Source: Acidobacteriaceae bacterium
GTDB taxonomy: Bacteria; Acidobacteriota; Terriglobia; Terriglobales; Acidobacteriaceae
DNA: 64,000 nt
Assembly: GCA_021323655.1 (NCBI GenBank)
Contig: JAJPKO010000010.1
Coordinates: forward strand, 372,001-436,000
Reading direction: 5' to 3'
In this document: positions 44,986 to 53,348 of the stretch, in pieces
Layout: each line of letters opens with the position of its first letter
How positions within the stretch are numbered: the stretch's first letter is position 1
Position numbers and translations under genes: made by a program
The notes under the pieces: model-generated
The model's input: only the letters and a program-made list of their open reading frames with translations
What the model was told of the DNA's origin: nothing
Database searches by the model: none

Positions 44986-46407
44986 TCAGCTGTTCAGCAT
45001 CTCCTGCAGCTTGTTGATCATTCTGTTCAGGTCTTTGTCGGTGCGGCGCTGTTCTTCAATTTTTCCAATGGAGTGCATCACCGTTGTGTGGTGCTTGCCG
45101 CCGAATTGCCGCCCGATTTCCGGCAGCGACGCCTCCGTCATGCTCTTGGCCAGGAACATGGCAATCTGGCGCGGCACGACCACAGCGCGCGAGTTGTTCT
45201 TCTGCTTCAGTTCCGCCACTCTCATGCCAAACTGCTCGGCGACGGCGCGCTGAATGGCCTCAATCGTGATCTTACGTGCCTGCGTGTCAATGAATTGCTT
45301 CAGGCACTGCTGCGCAGCAGGCAATGTGATCTCCACGCCGCTCATGCTGCACCAGGCAAACAGGCGGGTGAGCGCGCCCTCCAGTTCGCGGACGTTTGTG
45401 CGCACGTTCGAAGCGATGAACAGTGCCACGTCCGTCGGGAGTGTCACGTGGTCGTTCTCCGCCTTCTTCTGCAGAATGGCGACTTTGGTTTCCAGATCAG
45501 GCGGCTGGATGTCCGCAATCAGTCCCCACTCAAAGCGCGAGCGCAGACGGTCTTCGATATCGGCCAGTTCCTTGGGAGGACGGTCAGACGAAATGACAAT
45601 CTGCTTCATGTTCTCGTGGAGCGCGTTGAACGTGTGGAAGAACTCTTCCTGCGTACGCTCTTTTTGCGCCAGAAACTGAATGTCGTCCACCAGCAGCAGG
45701 TCCACCGAGCGGTACTTATCGCGGAAACTCGTCATGCGGTCATATCGCACCGAGTTAATCATGTCATTGGTAAACTTCTCGCTCGAGACGTAGCAGATGG
45801 AGGCCTGCGGATCACGGCGCTTCACTTCATGGCCAATGGCATGCATCAGGTGCGTCTTGCCCATGCCCACGCCGCCATACAGAAACAGCGGGTTATATGC
45901 CTTCGAAGGCTTCTCGGCCACGGCCTCCGCCGCGGCGCGCGCAAACTGGTTGCCTGCGCCAATGACGAATGCGTCAAATGTGTAGCGCGGATTTAACTGC
46001 GCCGCCGTGGACCAGTCAAACTTCCCCTGCTGCGGCCCTGTGCGTTGTACCCCGCGCGGCTGGTTCTGTGGTGCAGCGGGTGAGTGCGCAGGCACCGGGG
46101 CGAATCCCCCATCTTCGCGCACGCGGACCAGCGTGGGGTCTTCCTCTGGAGTGACAAACACCACATCGTCAAACTCCATCTGCAGATTTTCAATCGCTTC
46201 CTGGATCAGGTCGCCGTAGCGGTCCCCGACGTGCTGGAACTCGGGTGTGGGAATACGGACATACAGCTTCTTGCCAGTGATGTGGCTGAACCGGGTGGGC
46301 TTCAGCCATGTGTCAAATGACTGGCGGTTGATCTTCTTTTCAAGCGCTCCGAGAATCCGCACCCATGGATTGAGTGTGGCAGGAGGGGCCGTAGCAACAA
46401 AAGACAT
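44986..46407 (-). CDS. dnaA: Chromosomal replication initiator DnaA
   Basis: This 473-residue AAA+ protein binds DnaA boxes and opens oriC. Domain I is seen at the N-terminus (WVRILGALEKKINRQSFDTWL), then a Pro/Gln-rich domain II, the ATPase (NPLFLYGGVGMGKTHLMHAIG, LLVDDIQFLAQKERTQEEFF) and domain IV with the signature GGKHHTTVMHSIGKIEE near 445. ATG at 46407 is chosen because AAGGGA lies about six bases upstream and domain I begins at once; the frame is open to 46482. Its neighbours are an M13 peptidase and then rpmH, so the usual dnaA-rpmH adjacency is interrupted. Confidence 0.97.
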   Translation of the reverse strand: MSFVATAPPATLNPWVRILGALEKKINRQSFDTWLKPTRFSHITGKKLYVRIPTPEFQHVGDRYGDLIQEAIENLQMEFDDVVFVTPEEDPTLVRVREDGGFAPVPAHSPAAPQNQPRGVQRTGPQQGKFDWSTAAQLNPRYTFDAFVIGAGNQFARAAAEAVAEKPSKAYNPLFLYGGVGMGKTHLMHAIGHEVKRRDPQASICYVSSEKFTNDMINSVRYDRMTSFRDKYRSVDLLLVDDIQFLAQKERTQEEFFHTFNALHENMKQIVISSDRPPKELADIEDRLRSRFEWGLIADIQPPDLETKVAILQKKAENDHVTLPTDVALFIASNVRTNVRELEGALTRLFAWCSMSGVEITLPAAQQCLKQFIDTQARKITIEAIQRAVAEQFGMRVAELKQKNNSRAVVVPRQIAMFLAKSMTEASLPEIGRQFGGKHHTTVMHSIGKIEEQRRTDKDLNRMINKLQEMLNS

Positions 46408-46795
46408 CGCGTTTCCCTTTATGGCACCTTCCTGTTGCCCGTTTGCGATCAGCCGCCGCTCTGGTCTCTCCGCGAAAAACAAATTCCCGGCCCGGGTGCC
46501 TTTCGTCTCCAGGGAGGGGTTTCGCTCTGGTATGGCCAGCAGCTTATGTGAGAGCGATTTTCTCTCTCACGGCGCGATCTGTAGAAGCAGCAAGACGTGC
46601 AGAAAAATCTCTTGTGAACGTTGCCGATAGTAGCACAATTCAGAGGCATTGAAACTGTTGTTTCGATGCAAATTTTGTGTCGTTGGCAAAGTTGCACCAA
46701 GTGTTGTGAAAATCAGGAATGATCTGCCCTCTTATTTTCCGTCAGCGGCCTAAAATAGGGCAACATCCCGGTAAATCGTTACTGAAAAATTACAC
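46408..46795. other. Region upstream of dnaA (possible oriC, unproven)
   Basis: About 390 bases between dnaA and the M13 peptidase gene contain no gene. The part from 46650 to 46800 is AT-rich with tracts such as GCAAATTTTGTG. I looked for DnaA boxes (TTATCCACA and variants) and found only poor matches such as TGTGAAAAT near 46705. It must contain the dnaA promoter. Confidence 0.35.
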
Positions 46796-48853
46796 TCACC
46801 AAATAGAACATCGGTCCGCAGGGACCATGGGCATTCCGGTCTTACATCCAAAGGCTTTTTGGAATTCCGGAAGGTTCACCACAACTCCATTGACGCGAAA
46901 TTCTTCTGGCGAGTGCGGGTCGGTCTCCACTCTCAGGCGAAGTACTTCGGGGCGATTGTTCTCACACCACCCCTGCCCATAAGAAACAAAGAACTGCTGC
47001 TCCGGAGTCAGATTGCCATATTCCGGGCCGCCTTTTTTCGCCAGGTCTACGCCATCTTTCTGTGCGCGGCCCAGATAGGCAAGAAAGGCCAGCTTCAGTC
47101 CGCCAAGATCAGCAATATTTTCGCCCAGCGTCAGTTTTCCATTTACGTGAAGATCATCTACAGCCACAAAGCCGTCGTATTCCTTCACAATGCAGTCAGC
47201 GCGCTGGTCAAACTTCCTGCCGTCTTCTTCTGTCCACCAGTCTTTCAGGTTTCCCTGGGCATCAAACTGGCGTCCCTGGTCATCAAAGCCGTGTGTCAGC
47301 TCGTGGCCAATTACGCCACCGGCATCGCCATAATTCACGGCGTCATTCAGGCTCGGATCAAAATACGGCGGCTGCAAAATTCCCGCAGGGAAATTGATGT
47401 CATTCATCAGCGGGTTGTAGTAGGCATTCACCGTTGGCGGGGACATGCCCCACTCGCCCCGGTCTACAGGCTTGCCAATCTTGTTGATCTGCCGCCGCAC
47501 CTCAAACGCCGCAGCGCGCTCGGCATTGCCCAGAGCATCTCCGCGGACCACACTCAGGCTCGAATAGTCGCGCCACTTGTCCGGATATCCGATCTTGTTG
47601 GCAATAGCGTGCAGCTTGGTCTTTGCCTGTACCTTGGTGGCCGCGCTCATCCAGTCGAGCTGGTCAATATCGCGGTCCATCGCCGCTTCAATATCGTGCG
47701 TCAGCTCCAGTGTGCGCTGCTTGTCCTGTGGACTGAAGCGCTCCGCAACATAGACCTGCCCCAGCGCTTCCCCCAGTGCGCGGTCTGTCGCGCGAACGCA
47801 ACGCTTCCAGCGTGGCTGTTGCTGCTGCTGCCCTTCCAGAATCTTCCCGTAGAAGTTAAATGATTCCTCATCCAGTGCCTGTGGCAGGGATGTTCCTGGT
47901 ATCTGGCGAATGGCCGCCCATCGCAGATATGTCTTGATCGCATCCAGCTCCGTCGAGCCGAGCACCAGGTTCAATCCGGTGAAGAACACCGGCTCAGTCA
48001 CATTCAGCGATGCAACCGGAGGAGCATCCAGTGCCCGCAGATAGCGCACAAAGCCAAAGCCCGGGGTGCTGGATGAAAATTTCTCCAGCGTCATCTTGTG
48101 GTAAAGCGCCTGCGGGTCGCGCCGCTCCACATTGGTCAGCGAATATTTCGCCAGCTCCGTCTCAATCTTCAGGACCGCCTCGGAATCCTGTTTTGCCTGT
48201 GCCGCTGGTTCGCCGATCAGTTCAAATGTGCGCGCAACGTGCGCCTTGTATTGCTCGCGCAGCTTTACCGATTTTTCGTCCGTGCGGTCGTAATAGCCTT
48301 TTTCCGGAAGCCCCAGCTCCGCCTGATCAAACTCGGCAATCTCCTGCGAGGCATCTTTAAAGTCCTGGTCGCTGCTGAAACCAAAAAAGCTGCTGATGCC
48401 CATGCTGTCGAGATACGCGGCAAGTTCCGGCAGCTCATCTTTGGATTTCAGTGCGGAGATCCGCTCCAGCACAGGCTGGAGCGGCTTCAGGCCCGCCTGG
48501 TTGATCGCGCTCGTGTCCATGCATGTCGCATAGAAGTCCCCGATCTTCTGCTCGTTTGCGCTGTGGCCTTCTCCGCCCGCAGCCGCCTTCTCCAGAATGG
48601 ACTTCAGCACCAGGCGGTTCTGGTCGGCCAGCTCCGTGTCCCGGCCATAGCTCGATTCGTCCGCGGGAATCGGATTTTGTTTCAGCCATCCGCCGCAGGC
48701 ATACTGGTAGAAGTTCACGCACGGGTCTACGCGACTGTCCATCAGTGCCGGATCGAGCGCATGCAGCTTCTTTTCTCCGGCATTCTGCGCCGGCGCGGCC
48801 AGGGCCCCTGCCAAAAACAGGCAGGAAAACAGAGAAATGCGAGGCAGATGCAT
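46796..48853 (-). CDS. M13-family zinc metallopeptidase (PepO/neprilysin-like), secreted
   Basis: This 685-residue enzyme has a signal peptide (ISLFSCLFLAGALAAPAQ) and the full M13 architecture: N-terminal domain beginning DPCVNFYQYACGGWLK, the zinc motif GVIGHELTHGFDDQG near 520, the third ligand Glu in LGENIADLGGLKLAF near 580, and the substrate-binding block NAYYNPLMNDINFPAGILQPP. It ends PADRCSIW; the terminal C-x-x-W is conserved in the family. It should cleave oligopeptides in the periplasm. I place the start at 48853; ATG at 48865 is also possible. It is an insertion between dnaA and rpmH. Confidence 0.93.
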   Translation of the reverse strand: MHLPRISLFSCLFLAGALAAPAQNAGEKKLHALDPALMDSRVDPCVNFYQYACGGWLKQNPIPADESSYGRDTELADQNRLVLKSILEKAAAGGEGHSANEQKIGDFYATCMDTSAINQAGLKPLQPVLERISALKSKDELPELAAYLDSMGISSFFGFSSDQDFKDASQEIAEFDQAELGLPEKGYYDRTDEKSVKLREQYKAHVARTFELIGEPAAQAKQDSEAVLKIETELAKYSLTNVERRDPQALYHKMTLEKFSSSTPGFGFVRYLRALDAPPVASLNVTEPVFFTGLNLVLGSTELDAIKTYLRWAAIRQIPGTSLPQALDEESFNFYGKILEGQQQQQPRWKRCVRATDRALGEALGQVYVAERFSPQDKQRTLELTHDIEAAMDRDIDQLDWMSAATKVQAKTKLHAIANKIGYPDKWRDYSSLSVVRGDALGNAERAAAFEVRRQINKIGKPVDRGEWGMSPPTVNAYYNPLMNDINFPAGILQPPYFDPSLNDAVNYGDAGGVIGHELTHGFDDQGRQFDAQGNLKDWWTEEDGRKFDQRADCIVKEYDGFVAVDDLHVNGKLTLGENIADLGGLKLAFLAYLGRAQKDGVDLAKKGGPEYGNLTPEQQFFVSYGQGWCENNRPEVLRLRVETDPHSPEEFRVNGVVVNLPEFQKAFGCKTGMPMVPADRCSIW

Positions 48854-48898
48854 GAAGGCAATCATACCCCGCAAATGCCCCTGCGTACGGATTTGTTT

Positions 48899-48927
48899 TT
48901 GCAGTTCCCCTGGCATTCAGATATACT
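48899..48927 (+). promoter_or_regulatory. Sigma-70-type promoter of rpmH
   Basis: TTGCAG (48899-48904) and TATACT (48922-48927) are separated by exactly 17 bases. The transcript would start near 48934, about 75 bases ahead of rpmH. Confidence 0.7.
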
Positions 48928-49007
48928 TAGAAATTGCTGCGTAGGGCATTCACTGCTCTGTCTGTAGCTCAATTCCCATTTGAAGACTTTTTGAGGAGCG
49001 CACTTCC

Positions 49008-49163
49008 ATGCCGAAGCGCACATTTCAACCCAATCGCCGCCGCCGCTCAAAGACGCACGGCTTCCGCACCCGCATGAAGACCAAAAGTGGAGCTGCTGTT
49101 CTGTCCCGCCGTCGCGCCAAGGGCCGCCATCGCGTTGCCGTCAGCGCAGGCTATCGCGACTAG
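49008..49163 (+). CDS. rpmH: 50S ribosomal protein L34
   Basis: A 51-residue, strongly basic protein that is a ribosomal large-subunit component. It begins [20 protein letters not shown] and contains the family core [20 protein letters not shown]. The length is slightly above the usual 44-46 because of a short C-terminal extension ([11 protein letters not shown]). GAGGAG lies seven to eight bases upstream of the ATG. It heads the conserved rpmH-rnpA-yidD-yidC run. Confidence 0.97.
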   Translation: MPKRTFQPNRRRRSKTHGFRTRMKTKSGAAVLSRRRAKGRHRVAVSAGYRD

Positions 49164-49209
49164 TTTTTCCCTCTCAGGCAGCCGGTCTGCCGGAAAATAA
49201 GTAAAAACC

Positions 49210-49608
49210 ATGCTGGAACAAGCTTCTGAACGGATGCCGCGCACCCTGCGTGGTGCTCGCCTCAGCAGGCATTCTGACTACCAGCGTGTCTATCAGCAGG
49301 GCCGCAAGCACTTCTCTGCTTCCATGACGTACTTTTTCTATCGTCGCGGCGATGACCTGCATCCCGGACCACGTATTGGTCTCACTGCCGGGCGCGTTCT
49401 CGGCAAGGCCGTCGAGCGCAATCGCATCAAGCGCCGCATGCGCGAAGCGGTCCGGCTCAATCTGGAGCACCTCCGGTCACAGGTGGATGTCGTACTCCAT
49501 CCCCGCAAGAGCGTGCTGGAGATGGACTTTTCCCGGCTGCGCGCGGAGGTCGCCGCAATTTTTTCTAAAATCGAAACAGCGGCCGGCCAAAAGGAGACCA
49601 GCGCATGA
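49210..49608 (+). CDS. rnpA: Ribonuclease P protein component
   Basis: This 132-residue basic protein helps RNase P RNA mature tRNA 5' ends. The family motif [16 protein letters not shown] is at about residues 66-81, preceded by [19 protein letters not shown]. The position 46 bases after rpmH and the four-base overlap with yidD are typical. The first ten residues are not conserved, so the start could be a few codons later. Confidence 0.95.
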   Translation: MLEQASERMPRTLRGARLSRHSDYQRVYQQGRKHFSASMTYFFYRRGDDLHPGPRIGLTAGRVLGKAVERNRIKRRMREAVRLNLEHLRSQVDVVLHPRKSVLEMDFSRLRAEVAAIFSKIETAAGQKETSA

Positions 49609-49883
49609 ACCCGGACAGACACGAGCGCGTATCTCCTGTGGCCGTATTGCACGCTTTTTACAAATTCGTACTCTCTCCTCTGCTGCATGCAGGAGCAGGA
49701 GCGTCAGGCGGCGCATGCCGCTTCCAGCCCACCTGCTCGGAGTATGCCAACATCGCCTTACACGAATACGGATTCGTGCGTGGCGGCTGGATGGCCCTGA
49801 AGCGCATCCTCCGCTGTCATCCGGCTTCTGCGGGCGGTTATGATCCTGTGCGTACCCAGACCCGCCAAAGCCAGTTACCATAA
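49605..49883 (+). CDS. yidD: Membrane protein insertion efficiency factor YidD
   Basis: This 92-residue protein has the family's compact layout: [12 protein letters not shown], the [11 protein letters not shown] motif near 39-49, [20 protein letters not shown] and GGYDPV. YidD helps membrane protein insertion with YidC. It overlaps rnpA by four bases and precedes yidC by 33. Confidence 0.95.
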   Translation: MNPDRHERVSPVAVLHAFYKFVLSPLLHAGAGASGGACRFQPTCSEYANIALHEYGFVRGGWMALKRILRCHPASAGGYDPVRTQTRQSQLP

Positions 49884-49916
49884 AAGAAGCGCTGAAGATC
49901 CCATAGGAACTATCTC

Positions 49917-51674
49917 TTGGCAGAAATACAAAATCCGAACCAGCAAGGTGGCGGGCAGGACTCGAAAACCCTGCTTACCTTCACCATCGTTTTCTTTGTT
50001 CTTTTTCTTGGCCTGCAATTCTTTCTCAAGCAGAAGAAAACTGAGCCGCCCGCGCAAACGGCGGTGCACCAGCAACAGCAGCCGGAGGAACATGCCTCTC
50101 AGCCCGCAGCTCCTGCAGCCGCACACGCAAATGTTCCGGCCGGCCCGGTCACGCAGGCTGCCGCGGAATCCACAATCGTCGTCGAGAATGAGCTGTACCG
50201 TATTACATTTACCAATCGCGGCGCGCAGGTCACCTCATGGATCCTGAAGAAGTACAGGGACGATGACGGCAAGCCGCTCGACCTGGTAAACCACGCTGCT
50301 GCGGCAAAATTCGGCTATCCGCTTTCGCTCTATACCTATGACACCTATGACGCGGACCTGCGCAGCCAGCTGCAGCAGGCCATGTTTGTGCCCTCCGCTA
50401 CCGGCACAATCACCGCTCCCGGGTCGCTGAGCTTCGAGTATTCATCGGGCAGCCTCACTGTCCATAAGACCTTCCGGTTCGATGCCACGTATGTCATCCA
50501 CGCCGATATTTCGGTTACGCAGAACGGCGCGCCCGTTGCAGCCATGCTTGCGTGGCCTTCCGGATTCGGCGATCAGGATTCTCTGCCGCATTACGCCACT
50601 GCATCATTGAACACCGCCCAGAACGGCAAAGCAGAGCAGACCAAGGCCAAGAAGGTTTCCGGCGGGGCAACGCTGCAAGGGCCATTTGACTGGGCCGGAG
50701 TCAGTGACCTTTATTTTGCCGCCATCTTTCTGCCAGACATGCCCAAAGACACAGAACTGGTCAGTCTGCACAACACCATTGGAGTGCCCCAGAACCGGAA
50801 GAATCCTGACCCGAAGCACGCAGATCAGGCATCTGTGCTCGGCGCGGCCATGGGAACAGCACAACCCTATAGTGTCCGCCTCTTTGTAGGGCCGAAGTCG
50901 CTCGATGTCCTAGGTTCTGTTCCCACCAGCGGAGCAAGTCTCGAAAAGACCGTTAGCTTTGGCATGTGGGGCGTCATCTCCAAGCCGCTCTTCCTCATCC
51001 TGCGTTTCCTGCACGAGCATGTGGTCGCCAACTGGGGCTGGGCCATTCTCATTCTGACCATCGTGCTCAACATGGCCATGTTGCCCACCCGCTTCCAGGC
51101 CATGCGGCAATCGCTCAAGATGCAGCGTATCCAGCCGCAGATTGAGGCCATCAAGGCAAAATACGCCAAGTACAAGTCCACCGATCCGCGCCGCCAGGAG
51201 ATGAACAAGGAGATATTCGATCTTCAGCGCCGCGAAAACGTCAATATGTTCGGCGGATGTCTCCCTATGCTGCTCCCGTGGCCGCTGCTCTACGCCTTCT
51301 ACAGCATGCTGGGGAACGTCATCGAACTGCGGCAGGCGCACTGGCTTTGGCTGCCGGACCTCTCGGCCCCGGATCCGCTCCATATTCTGCCGATCTTCTT
51401 CATCGTTTCCATGTTTCTGGTGCAATGGCTCACCCCTTCTCCCGGGGTGGACCCATCGCAGCAACGCATGATGGCGCTCACCATGCCTGCCGTCTTCGGC
51501 TTCATGACTTGGAACGTCGCCTCCGGCCTCGCGCTCTACTGGGCCGGCAGCAACATCCTCGGCATCGTACAGCAGATGCTCATGAACCGCACCAAGCTCG
51601 GCAAGGAAATGCACGCCCTGGCATTGAAGCGCGCCGCCAAACGCTCCGGCAAACCCGCTCTGGCGCGAAGATAG
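49917..51674 (+). CDS. yidC: Membrane protein insertase YidC
   Basis: This 585-residue protein inserts and folds inner-membrane proteins. It is the long, Gram-negative form: helix 1 (TFTIVFFVLFLGLQFFL, about 22-38), a Gln/Pro/Ala-rich linker, a periplasmic beta-sandwich to about 340, then five helices that include RFLHEHVVANWGWAILILTI, the cytoplasmic hairpin KMQRIQPQIEAIKAKYAKY and GGCLPMLLPWPLLYAFYSML. It starts with TTG at 49917, with AGGAAC seven bases upstream. An intrinsic terminator follows at 51691. Confidence 0.96.
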   Translation: MAEIQNPNQQGGGQDSKTLLTFTIVFFVLFLGLQFFLKQKKTEPPAQTAVHQQQQPEEHASQPAAPAAAHANVPAGPVTQAAAESTIVVENELYRITFTNRGAQVTSWILKKYRDDDGKPLDLVNHAAAAKFGYPLSLYTYDTYDADLRSQLQQAMFVPSATGTITAPGSLSFEYSSGSLTVHKTFRFDATYVIHADISVTQNGAPVAAMLAWPSGFGDQDSLPHYATASLNTAQNGKAEQTKAKKVSGGATLQGPFDWAGVSDLYFAAIFLPDMPKDTELVSLHNTIGVPQNRKNPDPKHADQASVLGAAMGTAQPYSVRLFVGPKSLDVLGSVPTSGASLEKTVSFGMWGVISKPLFLILRFLHEHVVANWGWAILILTIVLNMAMLPTRFQAMRQSLKMQRIQPQIEAIKAKYAKYKSTDPRRQEMNKEIFDLQRRENVNMFGGCLPMLLPWPLLYAFYSMLGNVIELRQAHWLWLPDLSAPDPLHILPIFFIVSMFLVQWLTPSPGVDPSQQRMMALTMPAVFGFMTWNVASGLALYWAGSNILGIVQQMLMNRTKLGKEMHALALKRAAKRSGKPALARR

Positions 51675-51690
51675 AAGTGCTGGGTAAAGA

Positions 51691-51727
51691 CCAAAGGCGT
51701 CCACAGAGATGGGTCGCCTTTGGTTAT
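51691..51727 (+). terminator. Intrinsic terminator after yidC
   Basis: CCAAAGGCG (51691-51699) pairs perfectly with CGCCTTTGG (51715-51723) over a 15-base loop, followed by TTATT. It should end much of the rpmH-yidC transcript before jag. Confidence 0.75.
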
Positions 51728-51805
51728 TGAGAACCCATTCCGGCCTCTCGTCCGCCAGGCATGCTATTGGCGCCAAAACCAGCCCCAATGAGATACTGGA
51801 AGCCG

Positions 51806-52333
51806 ATGCCAATTGACGACTATTCTGCCGCGGCCCAGAAAATCGCGGCGTTCCTGAAAAATCTGACGACGCTTGGCGGACTCCGTTTGAAGTACAGGAT
51901 CACAGCTGGCGAAGGTGCTGCCGACCCCGCCGGGCTCGAAGCTCGCGAGATCTACGTGGAACTCGCCGGTCCCGACGCCTATCTGCTCACGCAGCGCGGA
52001 GGAGAACTTCTGCGCGCCTTCGAGCATGTGGCCGCCAAGATCATCCGCCTGGAGCCGGACGAGCACGACAAAGTTTCATTTGACGCCAACAACTTCAAGG
52101 CCCTGCGGGCCCGTGAGCTGAAGCTCGCCGCCGAGACCGCCGCCGACAAAGTGCGCCGCACTGGCCGGCCCTACAGCTTTGCCCCTATGAGTTCGCGCGA
52201 GCGCCGCATGCTGCACCTTGCCTTTCGCAGCTACGATGATGTGGAGACCGCATCCAGCGGAGAAGGACTGCGCCGCTACGTAGTCTGTTATCCCAAAGGA
52301 CACGCGCAGGCAAAGGAACAAGCGCGCAGATAA
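51806..52333 (+). CDS. jag: Jag/SpoIIIJ-associated RNA-binding protein (R3H domain)
   Basis: This 175-residue protein has the KH-like fold followed by an R3H domain (LKLAAETAADKVRRTGRPYSF, then MSSRERRMLHLAFRSY). It normally follows yidC. The Jag N-terminal domain seen in Firmicutes is missing. The start is uncertain among 51761, 51788 and 51806; MPIDDYSAAAQK at 51806 looks most natural. In other bacteria Jag/KhpB with KhpA binds small RNAs and mRNAs, but nothing here shows the targets. Confidence 0.85.
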   Translation: MPIDDYSAAAQKIAAFLKNLTTLGGLRLKYRITAGEGAADPAGLEAREIYVELAGPDAYLLTQRGGELLRAFEHVAAKIIRLEPDEHDKVSFDANNFKALRARELKLAAETAADKVRRTGRPYSFAPMSSRERRMLHLAFRSYDDVETASSGEGLRRYVVCYPKGHAQAKEQARR

Positions 52334-52401
52334 GCTGTTGGGGCCTCCCAGTAGAGAACAGTAGAAAGAAATTCCTTATCCTCGCTTGCGCGAGAGAACA
52401 T

Positions 52402-52426
52402 CCAATATGTTGTATAACCGTATTGG
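52402..52426. promoter_or_regulatory. Palindrome over the likely promoter of the Panacea pair
   Basis: CCAATATG (52402-52409) and CGTATTGG (52419-52426) are reverse complements at seven of eight positions and enclose TATAAC (52412-52417), a good -10 box. The ATG follows 19 bases later. This is what autoregulation of a toxin-antitoxin operon would look like. Confidence 0.55.
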
Positions 52427-52444
52427 GTCAAGAAAGGCAGCGAA

Positions 52445-52897
52445 ATGATCTATTCAGCAAAAGACATTGCTAGTCACTTCGTTGCTGTTTTCCAAAAACG
52501 GCGCGAAGAAATTACAAACCTGAAGCTGCAAAAGCTTCTGTATTACGCACAGGCTTGGCATCTGGCGCTGTATGGAACACCGCTTTTCAGGGAACGAATA
52601 GAAGCTTGGATTCATGGCCCCGTAGTCCCGCCTGTGTTTCAGGATTTTAAGCAATATGGCTGGCAGCCAATTCCTGTACAAAAAAATGCTGGCCTTCTCT
52701 CTGCTCATTCAGAGGCCCATTTGAAAGAGGTCGTGCGTGTGTATGGAAAATTAGGCGGCCCTGAACTGGAAAGGCTGACCCATCACGAAGATCCGTGGCG
52801 GGACGCACGTAAGGGGCTTGCTCCAGACGAGCCTTCAAACCGCGTAATAACGCATGAGGCGATGAAAAAGTACTACGGCGCACGAACGAATGGGTAA
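52445..52897 (+). CDS. Panacea-domain (DUF4065) protein, candidate antitoxin
   Basis: This 150-residue protein has the Panacea fold: NLKLQKLLYYAQAWHLALYGTPLF, then IEAWIHGPVVPPVF, with SNRVITHEAMKKYY near the end. The domain is known from SocA of Caulobacter and from hyper-promiscuous antitoxins (PanA) that neutralise many unrelated toxins. AAAGG lies about ten bases upstream. It overlaps the next gene by eight bases, which is typical of such pairs. Its composition is more AT-rich than the flanking jag and mnmE, a sign of acquisition. Confidence 0.87.
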   Translation: MIYSAKDIASHFVAVFQKRREEITNLKLQKLLYYAQAWHLALYGTPLFRERIEAWIHGPVVPPVFQDFKQYGWQPIPVQKNAGLLSAHSEAHLKEVVRVYGKLGGPELERLTHHEDPWRDARKGLAPDEPSNRVITHEAMKKYYGARTNG

Positions 52898-53348
52898 GCG
52901 GAAAATCAAACGAAATTCTCCTTCTCTTGGGCCTGAAACTGAGCGCATACAGTTTTCGTTCAAACATCTTGAAGTAGATCATCCTGATTTTCGAATTGAA
53001 AACTGTTCTGCGGATTTCTTTCGTGCTCTTCTTTGCAAAGTTAAGCAATACGAGAGCTATACAGAACAGCAGTTTATCGATATCAACCATCAGGATGACC
53101 GAGTACAGTTCTACTTTGGCGACTCTGCCTATCCGGATGGATTTACTTCACTCGATATCGAACTTCAGGCTGAACACGGATGGGAAATAAAACTGGTCCC
53201 AGATGCAAGGCGCCATTCACCTGAAGCAGCGTGGCGTGCATATGGCATGTTATTGGGAAATGTTTTTTACTTTGTTTGGCTCGATCCTGACCACCGGATT
53301 TTCTCTGATCGCCATCCCGCACATGCAAATAATAAGAAAAGGCAGTGA
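52890..53348 (+). CDS. Partner of the Panacea protein, candidate toxin of unassigned class
   Basis: This 152-residue protein begins basic (GKRKIKRNSPSLGPETERIQ), then has mixed alpha/beta content with FFRALLCKVKQYESYTEQQF, DGFTSLDIELQAEHGWEIKL and the C-terminal block WRAYGMLLGNVFYFVWLDPD. I recall similar proteins with a VFYVVWLDP-like end next to Panacea genes, but I do not know a biochemical activity. It overlaps the Panacea gene by eight bases and its own stop TGA overlaps the GTG start of mnmE. Toxin function is inferred from position only. Confidence 0.75.
   Translation: MGKRKIKRNSPSLGPETERIQFSFKHLEVDHPDFRIENCSADFFRALLCKVKQYESYTEQQFIDINHQDDRVQFYFGDSAYPDGFTSLDIELQAEHGWEIKLVPDARRHSPEAAWRAYGMLLGNVFYFVWLDPDHRIFSDRHPAHANNKKRQ

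Noticed and set aside
44653-45996. 447-codon plus-strand frame opposite dnaA
   Set aside because: It lies antisense to the well-conserved dnaA, reads His/Arg/Leu-rich without any motif, and starts inside the crotonase gene.
46408-46795. Calling oriC upstream of dnaA
   Set aside because: No cluster of DnaA boxes with at least eight of nine matches is visible.
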